NCBI GenBank assembly: GCA_009617715.1 | Contig: VTFK01000052.1 | Span: 744,001 to 808,000 of the forward strand | Origin: Plectrocnemia conspersa | Lineage: Eukaryota; Arthropoda; Insecta; Trichoptera; Polycentropodidae | Direction of reading: 5' to 3' | Length of the DNA: 64,000 nucleotides | In this document: in pieces, positions 12,061 to 23,632 of the stretch | Layout: every line of letters starts with the position of its first letter | Numbering within the stretch: position 1 is the stretch's first letter | Made by a program: the position numbers and the translations under genes | The notes under the pieces: model-generated | Told to the model about the DNA's origin: nothing | Seen by the model: the letters and a program-made list of their open reading frames with translations, nothing else | Databases searched by the model: none

Positions 12061-12307
12061 TATAATAATAGTAGCAATCTTCAAATTTTCACGAGTTTCT
12101 TTTTCGGAGAGTGCTCTATTTACTAAATAATTTAATGTAGTTCCTATTATTTCCCAAGGTTCTTTAATTAAAGTAATGGTTCCTTTTTTTTATTTTATAT
12201 ATTATGTTATGAATTTCTTCTGATCATATAATACGCTGTAGAAAATAAACATTAAATTCTATTTATGTCGCACATTGCGGTTCAGAAGATCCAAAACGTT
12301 GAACACG
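12061..12307. other. AT-rich flank of the LINE copy
   Basis: No coding signal. Some of this may be further degraded LINE sequence, but no motif is legible. Confidence 0.4.
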
Positions 12308-13879
12308 CCTGCCTTAAACCATGAATATGGATGTTGAAAGGGCTCAAAAAGTAATATGGGTCACAGTAGCGGTAAAATAAGTATTAAATTATACTATATA
12401 TGTCTGGAAAAATAAATAATAAATATTACTATAACGCCAAAAACGCATCAGATTTAGATTTTGAAACTGAGTTATCTCAGCGTGCGCAAGCGTCATCTCT
12501 AACCGTTCAGTCAACGATCAAGTTTTGTAACGGTATCACCGCTTACTTGGCTAGCGATCTTTTGCACACATACACATGTAAAATCACACGTTTATTTTAT
12601 ATATGTATATATATATATATACGAACACATGCAAGACTCCGGACGTATAATTTAAAGCAATTAAATTGTCACAGGAATATCTGTCGTCTCGGAAGGTGTT
12701 TAAATGAAACAGTAACGGTTATTGTTAGTCGGAAATAATATTTTTAACATTGGCAGTGTGTTTTTGGATAAATATAGTGAAAAGTATTGCATTTTGAAAG
12801 ATTTACTATTTAAAATGCATAAAAAATAGGCAAAGTTTCAGTGACTACAACACCTTATTTTTATAAGTGCCTCTGTAAGTTTTGATAAATGTAAATTTTC
12901 ATTTTAAAGAATTTACTTCTAAAAAACTTCACAAAAATTAAATACATATAATACCTCAGATTGTTATTAATCAAAAGCAGTTGAGACACATTGTTGAATA
13001 TAAATATTATACACCTCTTGATTCACATAAAGTTACTACTGCAAATGTTCTAAGATATTATAATGATATCAGAAAGACACCATTGGGAGATTTTTATTAA
13101 TTTCTTTGCATAGAAAAAATATTCTGTTCTGCCTGAAGTTTTTATTTCTTATTTTTATTAAAAATATGACCATTATGATTTGGCAAATTTCCCTTATATA
13201 CAAATAATAATCATACAATTAGTCATTAAAAAAAATAAAAAAAACAATTATTGTGCACTTCTAAAATTGATGAACACCATATTTTATATAATTAGTCAAA
13301 GTCTATTTATTATATTGATTTATTGCCAAAAATATGTGATAGTGATACAAAAGATAAATTAAAATATAAATTAAAGTTATTTGTAGATGCAAAATATCAA
13401 TTACATTGTAAAGTATATAGAAAAACCAGATTAAAATAGCGTATCATAAACATGGATTATTATTCCAAGACCTCTACCCGATTCCTTCCTTAATATATAT
13501 GTAAATATATATAAATAAGAAAGCAAAGTTATTTTATGGTATTTTTAAATACAACTTGTGAGCCATAGTTATTATTACAATTCTATCGTATTACATTATT
13601 GCTCTTATGTAAAGATATCAACGGTTAGTCAAGCGCGAAACCCAAGTCGTTTATATTCGTTATGTGTTAATAGATAATATTTAGTTGACATCGCTTTTAA
13701 ATACTTATATATATAAATATATATAAGATAGTTATCTGGAATATTTTAATGTATAATAAATGCTATAAAGAAATCGAGCCCGACATTTTAATTTTGTGTT
13801 GATGTTCTTGAATGTTGAATATGTAGCTTGAAGATCTGAACATATCCCATATTACCGATATTCATGGTTTAAGTCAGGT
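12308..13879. repeat. Inverted repeat pair bounding 1.57 kb
   Basis: CCTGCCTTAAACCATGAATA at the left (12308-12330) matches the complement of 13857-13879 (CCTGACTTAAACCATGAATA) at 21 of 23 positions. AATATGGG lies just inside both. This may be the ends of a MITE or a pair of inverted copies of a small repeat. Between them I see (TA)n runs, a 12400-12738 frame of no recognisable family, and otherwise AT-rich DNA. Confidence 0.35.
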
Positions 13880-15390
13880 CTGATCAACCTTTTAAGTCTT
13901 CTATGTGTAGAATTTAATATTCATTTTCTACAGTGGAACTTATATTAACAATGAATCGATTACAAATTTATTTTTTACATAAAATATATTACCATATTTT
14001 TTCTAATGTAAGCACTGAGCTTAAATACGTATCTATCACTGATTGTTGAATAAGTTTAATTTAATGCAATTTAACCTGTTGCACTAGCAGGTTCTAAGCT
14101 ATCTGCAGTTTTGCATATATATTTTTTATTCAACTAGTAAAATGCAACTAGCGAGAGTAATTTTAGATTTTCCGGTTAGCGAATAACTGGATTTTCATAG
14201 CAAACTGGAATCACATGTCTTATAAAAATATCAATTTGTGTTCAAGAGAAATTACTATAAACAATCAGGAAATCGAGAAAAATAACGTTTATTCATAATC
14301 AATGAGTCCGACAAAGCGTAACAGTGTAATCATAAAGTCGTTCTATTCGAACATAACATGTTCAGAAACGTTCTGTAACAATGGTTCCGAAACTATTTGA
14401 CCATTCGAATTACCGTATGATTATTTTTGCGGCTTAATTTGTTTATTTTATCATTCTTGATGTCGGAAATCTAAATATACTTATTAATCAAACTTAAATA
14501 TAATAATACGTGATCCTTTTTAATGAAATAGAATAATCTGTTTTAAATGATTTAATTTAAATGCGACTTTTTCTTTACTTAACCACCGAATTTTATTATA
14601 TTAGAGAGATTCAATATTATCTAACAATAATTTAAATTTTATACTAGAAAAAAATACCGTTAACGGTCGACATAACTCTTTAATTTCCCCCCTATAAATA
14701 TAGGAACATAAGCTTTTTTGATGAATAACGCAATGAAAAAATATTTTTTTTCAAATAGTGTACTCTTTATATCATTTATTTTGAAGGATCCTGCTCCTTT
14801 AAAACGTATTTTTTTATCTAATTCTCAGGACGTGATCATTTCCTGATCTTTAAAAATACATAAAAGTCACTCCTATTCATAAAAAGCATGACAAATTGTT
14901 CATAACTTTTTATTGTTTCCTTTTTACTATGTATTTTATTTTTATTATATTTTTTTGTGTGTTAAAATATGTATTATTTTTAAACCATGGGGGGGGGGAG
15001 GGGGGTAGCCTGTTAAGTCACGATAATCTCAATTTAATTTAAATAAATTTATTTATACATTCTTAGACACAGTCGAAAATATCTTATGCTGTTGTTGTAT
15101 TATAAAAACATTGATCAAACAGGCACACCTCTTCAATTATAGATTATTAAGAGATTGAATAAAATATTGATATTATTATTGTCATTTCTGTCAATGCTCT
15201 TTAGATTAACTAATTATATCATATTGCCTTTTTCGTTGAATTTATTATACATTTTATTTTAAAATAATCATAAAGATCTTTAAAGATTATTTTTATTTTT
15301 ATGATTTTTATTTTTAGTAATATTTTAATATTTTTGAGATTGTAGAATTTATAATATGTTGCATAGCATTTTTTCATAAATTTATTTAAA
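13880..15390. other. AT-rich DNA without a recognisable gene
   Basis: No supported gene. A G10-A-G6 run at 14989-15005 is striking in such AT-rich DNA and could form a G-quadruplex, or could be a slippage-prone homopolymer. Confidence 0.5.
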
Positions 15391-17456
15391 CAATATGTGT
15401 CAAACCCACGGACCGCGTGTCAATATTATTTAAAATTAAATTAATAGTAATTTATCATTATTTCAAATTTAAAAACTGTAGAATATATTTTAGCATATTT
15501 TCTAAATTATCTCTTAAAAAAATGGTGAAATAAAAATGCAAAATATAGGTCAAAAGAGCAAATGAAACATTTTTTGCCATGCAATAAAACTCTTTCTTTA
15601 AATAATTGAAAAGAATTTGCCGTATACAAAAAATCTGAAAAAAATATTACGCCTTAAACACTTTTTAAGAAATTAGTAAGGGCTAGTTGTGTGGCAGTAA
15701 ATTTAGTTTATATACAAAGCAAATCTGTTTATTAAAAAATAATTAATTAAAACCTGCCTTGAAATCTTAGCTGAGATATTTGTAGAAAAATAAAAAATAC
15801 GTTCCATATTTTTTTAAACCCGCATAAAACTTAATCAATAAGTTAAGATATACCGAAAATCGCATGTATTTTTTTTATTAAATTTCAGAAAAATATTTAA
15901 TCTTACCATATTCCTTCTAAAATGCTTATTCATATTTTTATAAAAAATTATTATGACAGTAATTTTCTAAAATCGCATAAAACTAAATCAATTATTTTAA
16001 ATATACTGAAAACGCATATTTTTTTTAGTAAATTTCAGAAAAATATATTCTTAACATATTCCTTCTAAATTTATATATAAAAATTTTATAAAAAAAGTTA
16101 ATCTTTTTTTTTTCACATTTTAACCTGTAGAATTATCATCTCTATATGACAGTGTTTGGCATAATTTGGTCTGAAATTACTTTTATCGCATCATATCTAT
16201 GTCCTGAAGATAACGATTCTTCACAAATAAAATTAGCCTCAACTTCGCATGTTGATTTTTTCCCTTTGACAATATAATCAGTGATTAAACTTTGCAATGG
16301 CTTTATCAATTTTTTGTACATTTCCTGATTTTGTAAAATTCCAATTACACTTGCAGTGAGGGTGACTTTTATTTTTGCCGGTATCAATTATGACATTATC
16401 CTCAAGTAATTTTGGGTAAATGTTTCAAAACCGTGATATTCCCAGAGACAAAATTCTCCGAAAAACCCTTTTAATGTGTCAAAATAGTTATTTAAAAAAA
16501 ATTGCTTCTTGATATATAAAAATAGTACGCATTAAAAGAGACCCGAGTATAGATACTTCTAAGTCTTATTCCATAGTTTTGGATGAAAGCATTGATGTTA
16601 CAGATATATTTCAACTTATTTTGAGGAGTTGACAATTAATTTAATATTATCGAAGAACAGACTTTCCCAGTTTCACTAAAAAGCAAGTTTTTTCACTGAT
16701 TTCTATGAAGCAGAAAAAGCAACATTTCGATGTTTGATTTAGTCACTTAAATTATTATTTTATTACACCATTAACTTACTTAAAAGTGGAGCTGCTGACA
16801 CACTTATAATGTATATTACTGCTCATTTAATTGAACTGAAAATAATCTTTAGTATAAAATTAGTTTATAAATTGAATGTTTCAAATAACGTCGGCATATG
16901 AAATTAGACCGAATCTCAGAAAATAAACTATAACATAATTTATAATTAGGGAACAATAAACAAAGCCATCTAAACAGCAAAAAATATGTGGCAATAATTG
17001 CTATTTTATCACATAAATTTAAGAGTGTATTTTGTAACTGTATTTCAGAATTTTCTATTCTATTCTCAGTTGACATCAACACGTTGCTTGCAAATTTGCA
17101 CATATAATAAATTTAAAGTCAGATATGTAATTTTAAGGACTATTTATTTAACTGGCTTAACTATATAATGATAAATACCCTGCACTCTTAGAACATTTCA
17201 TTTTGGGGAGTGCTTTTATTTTTTTAAATTTAGACTAGCATTTTTAAAATATTGCGTTGATACTTCTATTATTAAATGAAGTAGTGAAATAAAAATAAAC
17301 AAGCTCAGTATTTAAATTAAAAAAATTATATGATAATGTTTTTTATGTGAAAAGTAAATTAGTTATTAGTTAAAAATAAATATATTCTAAATGTAGCCCT
17401 AAACATTAATTATCGGGCGATGCGGTTCAAGGGATTTAAAAGGTTAGATATCCCTG
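15391..17456 (+). mobile_element. Decayed hAT transposon, copy 2 (related to 5102-6963)
   Basis: The right end, on the complement, reads CAGGGATATCTAACCTTTT, clearly like the CAGGGATGGCGAACCTTTT end of copy 1. The left end (GTGTCAAACCCACGG then ACCGCGTGTCAATATTAT) resembles the other end of copy 1 (GGGTCAAGC...GACCCGCGTGTGAAATTAT). A transposase trace on the plus strand at 16555-16630 reads SKSYSIVLDESIDVTDIFQL, the LALDESTD block with its first catalytic aspartate. The orientation of ends and coding trace agrees with copy 1. I see no convincing 8-bp duplication, so the limits are approximate. Confidence 0.6.
15823..16065. repeat. Imperfect direct duplication of about 100 bp inside hAT copy 2
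   Basis: CGCATAAAACTTAATCAATA... at 15823 and CGCATAAAACTAAATCAATT... at 15974 run in parallel through AAATTTCAGAAAAATAT and ATATTCCTTCTAAA. The two units are about 150 bp apart. This looks like an old segmental duplication within the decayed element. Confidence 0.6.
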
Positions 17457-17946
17457 CTATAAAACTTTTATTAATTTCCTTAAATAAAAACATATTATTT
17501 GTATTGCATTTAATAATACATACACCAGTTGATTATTATGTAATAAATATAATATATGAAGGACAAGCATTATACAATACAGTATTAACAATAAAATCGT
17601 TTTATGAATATCATTGATATTTAGAGTAGTGTAATTTGGGGTAATATAGGAATTTCTTTATTATACCATTAGCGGTATCTATGCAATTTAAATTAATTTC
17701 AAAAGTATATATCAATAATATATGTACAAAAGCATTTTTTAGTAATCTTTTTCTTCTAAGTTCAGTTAAATAATTGTATTTAATATTTTTTTTCAATAAA
17801 AATGCTCGAATCTGCTTTTTAATTTATTAGTAAACTAGATATTTGTTAATATACCTACTTCTTATATTATTTCCATCGCTTTCAGAATAGATTTTCTGTA
17901 ATATAATAGTATTAGATACGAGGGTTGCTCGTATGCTCGACCGTCG
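17457..17946. other. AT-rich DNA without a recognisable gene
   Basis: Frames at 17420-17617 and 17611-17796 show no recognisable domain. Confidence 0.5.
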
Positions 17947-18120
17947 ATGTCGCTCGGCTCGGAATTCGGCGATTGTTTACGAGCGTTTCTTGAACCTGCA
18001 CAGTTAAAAAGGCCCAAGAAGACGAGAAGACCTGTAGTAGAAGAAAAAGAAGAAGAAGCGAGCGGATTACACACGCGGAGAGTGCACCGTCCGCCTGCCG
18101 GCAGAAGGATAAATAAATGA
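17947..18120 (+). CDS. Candidate short ORF or exon in a GC-richer patch
   Basis: A 57-residue plus frame starts at ATG 17947 and stops with TGA at 18118-18120. The product begins MSLGSEFGDCLRAFLEPAQ and continues through a basic KRPKKTRRP block, an EEKEEE acidic run and an arginine-rich end (RRVHRPPAGRR). It lies in a patch clearly richer in G+C than its flanks. The frame is open further upstream to about 17908, so the real start could differ. I do not recognise the family. No Kozak or splice signal settles whether this is a gene, an exon or a GC-rich regulatory patch. Overlapping minus-strand frames of 90-94 codons cover the same patch. Confidence 0.2.
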   Translation: MSLGSEFGDCLRAFLEPAQLKRPKKTRRPVVEEKEEEASGLHTRRVHRPPAGRRINK

Positions 18121-18993
18121 GATCGATTACACAATAGGGGCAGCATGCGGCGACACGACGAGTACGGTGACCATACGTTCTCAATTTCTCGAGAATATTA
18201 AAATATATACAATTTCATTCAGTATGGTATTTCAATAGTAAAATAAACTATTCGCTACGTACGAATCCATTGTCCGCTAAATATATTTTCTCGTAGCTTT
18301 TCATATACATGAGTATGTGGTGCTCCTATTGCTCTGCATTCTGCTGTGACGTTACGCAGTTATAATTCGGCAACTGCATTGTCGTATACTTTTGCGATAT
18401 TTTATTCTCATTTTATTACCCGTTCATTAGCAAAGCCATAATATAAGAGACTTTTAAAGTAGAGCTGAGTGTAAATTGTTTCGTTATCGAATTATATGAC
18501 AAAGCAGTATGTTAATTGTGCGATGTCATTCCGTCTGTACTAAAATAATGCAATATACGATGCAAATTCCAGACTAAGCACTCGACATAATATTCACAAC
18601 TTGGAGAAAAGCAAAGATCAGAAAAGATGAAATGTCTAAATCAAAATTTTATTGACAATGGATACTTTTATGAAAATTTAATAATGAAATTGAGACTATA
18701 ATTAAATCAGTTAACGAATAGCTCATTTATTAATTAATAAAATAGGATTCTTAATTTATTTTATTATTATATTTAAAAACATGTTAAAATGTTTATAAAA
18801 CGGAAACTAAAAAAATATTATTCGAAACGGTGTTTTAGTTTATAAATGCGTTTAATTATTAAATAGCATCATTTCTACCAAATAAAAACTGTTTTTTACG
18901 TCTTTTTGAAATGCTGTGTCTTAATTCCTTTATGCAATTATTTTTGTGAAGGACGTGAGTTTGAGTTTTTGTATTTATTAAATTGAAAATTAC
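18121..18993. other. Non-coding stretch without a recognisable gene
   Basis: Near 18345 TGTGACGTTACGCAG contains a CRE-like TGACGT core. No gene is supported. Confidence 0.45.
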
Positions 18994-19325
18994 TTTGATC
19001 AGCCCTCTTATATTAAAAGTCCTTATTGGTAACTATAGCTATCATATTTTTAAAGCAAAGTGTAATATCAGAATGCAGACAAACTATGGAGCTACTTATT
19101 TTGCCCTGAGTGATGAGTTGGCTAAATTTGTATTTTCGACTTGTCCTAAGGTTCTAAAACTATAATTAGTTTTAGTACTTTCATTAGTTTAGGTTTGGGT
19201 TTGAACAGCAAATTGCCGCTTTGAAACTGTCAAATAAAATAAATTATATTTTCGCTAGTAGATATATTATATATATATATCTACTGGTGAAAATGTATCT
19301 GGACTTTACTAATGAAAAAATAACT
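18994..19325 (+). repeat. Unclassified dispersed repeat F, copy 1
   Basis: Shares ordered blocks with copies at 52014, 57310 (inverted), 61800 and 63160: TTGATCAGCCCT, ACTATAGCTATCAT, TTTCATTAG followed by GTTTGGGTTTGAACAGCAAA, GAAACTGTCAAA, and CTACTGGTGAAAATGTATCTG. The 60-residue frame within it (18983-19165) has no recognisable product. The 3' part contains a TAGTAGATATAT/ATATATCTACTGG hairpin. Confidence 0.6.
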
Positions 19326-20585
19326 TCATTGAAAAATATACATTCACTGTAACATTTATACGTCGCGTGTAAATAAATATTGATAAGTATGTAAATATAT
19401 ATGTATATTACTACGTATGGAAAAGTTGAAATCATATCATGTTAATGGCATCTGCCATTATATTTTCAACGCAAAAATGTATATCTAATGAAATGGCATG
19501 TTTAAAAAAATATTTTCGTGATAGATTTGCGATTTCAATCGAATATTCGAATAATTGGTTTATGTATACTTGAGCAGCATCTTGATGCGCTTTTATTTGG
19601 TTTTGAAACGTGAGACTCAATAACAAAAAAATGCTTTTACTCATTTGAAAAATATTTTTAAATAGATTGTTTAATCTGTATCTACTATGACCAAAATTCG
19701 CAGAATTCGTTTGTTGAACGAAACGTAATATTGGAAAGGCTTTATTAATGTTATACGCCTATCTCAAAAACATTTTTGTGAAGCTCGTTTTACGTTCCTG
19801 TATTTGCAGTTTAAGACGCAAATATTATATTTCAAGCGGTTAATTTATTTATAGTTATTTAATTGATAATAAACAAACGCCAATACGGAACTGATCTTTA
19901 TATACATATATCAAATTTATTCCAAATATTATTAGCTATTGCATAGATATACAATAAATCAAATAAAATGATGTATTTTAAATGTCACAACAATTTTTTT
20001 AATCAATTCAACTGCAACTGAACTCAATTCTTGATCAAAAATTAAGCATTTTACTTTTGACATCCTTTTGCAATTTAAGCAATTATTTTTGCAATTTAAG
20101 CAATTAATTGGTTAAATAAATTATTATTGGTAAAAAATTACAAATGTAATTGAGTATTCGAACACTTTTTTTTTTTGGTTTTTTTGTAGGATAACCTGAT
20201 AATTTTTGGTTTAGAATCAAGGTTGTCATTTCAGTTTTTATTAATATTTCTATTTCATTTAGATTCATAGAATTTATTAAACGATATATTTTTTCTGGCC
20301 AAATTCTCCAAATGTCGTCCCTGTTTATTTTAATAACGTACTATGTACATGCTATGTACTTTTTTATAAAAGGACTTGAAATCGATGTTTTATAAATTTA
20401 AATCGATAAAACACATGATCAGGTCGAAAGCTAAGGCAGTAATTAGCTCCAACGATGAAGATACCAGTCTTTTGCTCTTTTCGTTTATAGAATGTTATGT
20501 TATAATCGATATTAGTAAAGATGAAGGTAATCGGAATCTTATATGGAGACGGAATGAAAGTTTCGGATTCCCAGATTGGAAAAAG
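19326..20585. other. AT-rich DNA without a recognisable gene
   Basis: No supported gene. At 20070-20106 the unit TTTTGCAATTTAAGCAATTA is directly repeated, a local tandem duplication. Confidence 0.5.
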
Positions 20586-20589
20586 TAGT

Positions 20590-21180
20590 GAGTGTCTTCA
20601 GCGGAGACGATCGAGAGAAGAAGTGTCCCGAGATGGAGGCCGCGAACGATGGCCATCGATGCGATGGGGCACTCTCTCGGAGCGGAGGGCCCGAGGTCGT
20701 CGACCCTCCCCCTCCCGGGGGCTCCGTGTGCGCCCCCACCTTTGTCCACCTGCCCGATGTACGGTGATTGCCGCGCTTCCTGTTGCACACCTCGGCGGGC
20801 CGCCGCGAGCCACAGATGAGCGAGCGCAGCTGACCGCGGCGCCCCGCGATGGGTTAGGGCGCGCGCCCCCAGCCCCCACCGCCGCTCACCGACATGGACG
20901 TGTTCGAGGGGCGCGCGGGCCCTCGCCCCGCCCGCGCGACCCCACACCCCGGAAGTCACCTTCGACGCCGGCACCGAGTTCAACTTGTCCTTCTTCGACA
21001 ACCCGGCGAGGGCGCCGACTCCGCCCCCGCCCTGCTCCAGCGCCCTGACGCCGCCGCCCCCAAAAAGAGGTACCAATTCGCACTTCGCCCCCGGGTCGAT
21101 GCCCCCGCGACGTACAATAGCGCACCGTGTCGCCAGCGCGCTCACCAACGCTGCCTACGGTCGAAAGCGTTGACCATCAT
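20590..21180 (+). other. Strong GC-rich island with possible coding exon
   Basis: About 550 bases are very rich in G+C and CpG, in sharp contrast to the surrounding DNA. All six frames are fairly open because of composition, so ORF length proves little. The most protein-like is a plus frame at about 20930-21173 reading HTPEVTFDAGTEFNLSFFDN followed by proline-rich APTPPPP and ALTPPPPKR. A possible donor is at 21068 (AAAAAGAG then GTACCA). A candidate ATG (GACATGGACGTGTTCGAG, 20894) is one base out of phase with it. This could be a first exon plus promoter of a regulatory-type gene, a pseudogene, or a GC-rich insertion. I do not recognise a family, and the long minus frame of 217 codons is probably compositional. 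Confidence 0.35.
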
Positions 21181-21540
21181 CTGTCAATCGAATGGCAGAT
21201 CTGCGACCGTCCATCCGCGTATTACGATATTTGCCAATATGTACATACGTCTGTCTACATGCGCGCGTACTCGGCGGCGATGTCGAGAGGTCGTTGCTCA
21301 AACCAGATTCTAGTGTTGTTCGTTTCCATTAGGGACCTATTATATGGCTAGCTCTATTGCGCGGATAGATAACGATATATGTACGTCGATTTCTTATTTA
21401 GATGTAAAAGCGCCTCTCGCTCTCCAACGCACGTGTATCATATGTGTATGTATACATATATACACACACACATATATATTTATTTAGTTATTTTGTTGTT
21501 TAAATTTTTACTGGATTTATTCAACACGTTACTCGCATCT
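21181..21540. other. Flank of the GC island
   Basis: Composition falls back to AT-rich by about 21400. Short TA/CA microsatellite-like runs occur at 21445-21480. No gene is supported. Confidence 0.45.
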
Positions 21541-21544
21541 CATT

Positions 21545-21590
21545 GCCAATATTTCGACCACCAATGTTGGGGTCATCATCTTGGGCGTAT
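21545..21590 (-). other. PLE terminal block with hammerhead-like words
   Basis: On the minus strand the sequence reads GATGATGACCCC, AACATTGGTGGT, then CGAAATATTGGC. PLE termini are known to carry hammerhead ribozymes with a CUGAUGA core followed by GAAA. Here the first core C is replaced and stem II closes poorly. This copy is at best a degenerate ribozyme relic. Confidence 0.35.
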
Positions 21591-21734
21591 TTATATTTAT
21601 GTGAATTTTGTTAAATTATAATTTAGCTTGGTTTAAAATTGGTAACCAGGCATTTGAAAGTGTTTTCGCATCGTCTCTTCTATTAAGTGATATTTTTATT
21701 TTAATTTCGATTTCAATTGCTTCTCTATAATTTT

Positions 21735-22036
21735 TTACAATTGGGATATAATTTTGCCTAAAGTTTTATGGAGATTTTTATCTACAGTGTGGTTCGCTAA
21801 ATTTGATTTTTCATCAAAGCATTTTATCGCGTTTCTATGTTCTATTTTTCTTTGTGAAATCCTACGGTTTGTCTGAACAATGTAAATTTTGTCACAATTG
21901 CCACAATACATTTGGTATACTCCATCTGATTTGTTATTTATTTAGTCATTTCCTAATTTATTGTTAGATTTAAAAATGGTTCTAACACCCTCTTTGAAAT
22001 ATACTCGCCCTATCTTTTCCGATATCTCTCGAACGG
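21735..22036 (-). pseudogene. PLE linker plus GIY-YIG endonuclease domain
   Basis: The minus frame reads REISEKIGRV, then VRTIFKSNNKLGND. An in-frame TAA at 21942-21944 follows, then NNKSDGVYQMYCGNCDKIYI and VQTNRRISQRKIEHRNAI. The SEKIGR...TIFKSNNKL linker and the GVY...KIYIxQT nuclease core are characteristic of Penelope-like elements. In the family the YIG motif has glycine; here it is YIV. With the stop codon this indicates an inactive copy. The domain makes the DNA nick that primes reverse transcription in active elements. The frame ends with a stop at 21735-21737, a natural-looking C-terminus. Confidence 0.8.
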
Positions 22037-22110
22037 TTCGGTGATTATTGCGCAGATGAAAATTGCAAACAGCGAAAATTTCAAAGAACAAAAATTCTGA
22101 ACATGTATGA
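22027..22110. mobile_element. Short mariner-end-like fragment abutting the PLE linker
   Basis: GAACGGTTCGGTGATTATTG is followed by GCG, an AAATTTC-type spacer and ACAAAAATTCTGA. The sequence upstream of the mariner transposase at 55691-55745 reads AACGGTTCGGTAATTATCGC with the same following words. It probably marks a mariner relic inserted in the PLE just upstream of the linker. Confidence 0.45.
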
Positions 22111-23210
22111 TAAATATACACATATACGCAATCAAAAGTAAAATATATTTGACAATCAAACACTTTTTGCTGTATGAATTTTTCGTGTGCGTAATTTTTG
22201 TCTGCGCAATAATCCAAACACCCCTCGAACTTATAACATATGTGAAATACCATTAAAATTTTCATGTTTTTCTTTCTATTGTGAATATTAGTGATGCCAT
22301 TCAATTTTAATGTTTATTTGACATTTTTAAATTCCTAAAATTTATGTTTATTATGAAATAGGGAAGCTGCTATAGAATTAAGTTATGAAGGATGATGGTG
22401 CGAATTAGCATTTATGTCCAAAAGATTCGTTATTTTTTCTAAGAATAAAGTAGTCTAAAAATGGCAGAGACTTGTTTTGTTCAATTTTAATTATAAATTT
22501 TTTTTAATCGATTATTTATGTGCTATAAACTGTGTGTCCAAAATTTCTTTAATTTTAATTTTTTTTTTTCTGGTTATGTTATATATTATATGTACGTTTA
22601 GTTAAAATTTGTTTGGTGTAAAAGTTAGTTAATAAACTAAATAAATAAACAAATAAAAATGGCAGTGATTTCTTATGCTCAATTTCTTTTATAAATTGAT
22701 TGTTAAAAAGATTCAGAAAAATTCAGACTCTGATTTCTCGATGATTTTAATTTCTCGAGAAATGAGAATTTTCGACTATTATGCTTATCTTTTTTCCGAT
22801 ATTTTTTGATTTAAGCATATTATTATAGTATGTAATAAATTTATATCTACATATGTACATTAAAACAATTAGAAGATTGGCAAAACATTTATAATCTAAT
22901 ATTAATATATGTAATAATTATTTTAACACACATTATTAGTTATTATTCTTAAAATAACCCCTTAAAAAACACATCTAATATAGAATAGGATACCTTCGTT
23001 CTTTTTTTATTGTCAATAAAAAAAAATTTGTCGTGGTAAAATTCCTCTCGTTTTGTGTTGTTGTTGTTTAATCGACAACAATGCTTCAAATAGGCATTGT
23101 AAATTGTTTGTTCTCTTGCCCGTACATTTATATATTTTGAATTCTTTCTCCATTAATCCGTAAGATGTTCGTTTTCTTAAACTTCTCTAAATGGAATTTA
23201 TTTCTCTAAA
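22111..23210. other. AT-rich interior of the interrupted PLE
   Basis: No legible RT or nuclease motif. AAATGGCAG(A/T)G...TGCTCAATTT-type words are duplicated near 22459 and 22656. A cluster of CTCGAGAAATGAGAATT-type words at 22726-22775 recalls 916-985. Confidence 0.4.
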
Positions 23211-23632
23211 TGAATATGCGAAACGAATAACGTTGTAAGTCTGAATTGGGATTATTGATTGAATAACGTTATTTGGGTGATTTTACGATTTTAACATATA
23301 AAAGAGTTGGCAACATATTTTTTTCAATTTTTTTATTAAATATTTTTAAAATACCACTATTATATTTAATTTTAAAATTATGTATTAGTAGATAAGTATG
23401 ATGTCATACAGTGGAACAACGTAACAAATTCATAACTTACGTTATACCACAATTGAAAATGTTTATTCTTAGCAAAATCCAATTACGTGTTATATAGATG
23501 AATAATCGTGAAATATAATATTAAAAAAATCATAAATGCACGTATGTAAATCTGTAAATTAATTTTTTACCTCCTGTAAAGTTGTCTATTACCGTATTTA
23601 CGACTTACAACGTTATTCGTGTCGCATATTCA
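23211..23632. mobile_element. MITE with 31-bp terminal inverted repeats
   Basis: The left arm 23211-23241 (TGAATATGCGAAACGAATAA then CGTTGTAAGTC) matches the complement of 23602-23632 with one mismatch (GACACG for GAAACG). The 422-bp unit has no protein. A truncated relative at 50196-50290 shares ATAACGTTGTAAGTCTGAAT and the following GTTGGCAA-AT word. I could not assign a superfamily from the flanks. Confidence 0.7.

Noticed and set aside
12400..12738. 112-codon plus ORF
   Set aside because: It includes the translation of a TA microsatellite and has no recognisable family or splice support.
16142..16387. 81-codon minus ORF within hAT copy 2
   Set aside because: It is antisense to the inferred transposase orientation and shows no hAT motif.
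20495..21148. 217-codon minus-strand ORF, the longest in the window
   Set aside because: It lies in the CpG-rich island where stop codons are scarce in every frame; its product is low-complexity Gly/Ala/Arg with no domain, and the opposite strand is equally open.
21942..22304. 120-codon minus ORF as an independent gene
   Set aside because: Its C-terminal third is the Penelope linker and it continues, after one stop, into the GIY-YIG domain; the N-terminal part crosses a mariner-like fragment.
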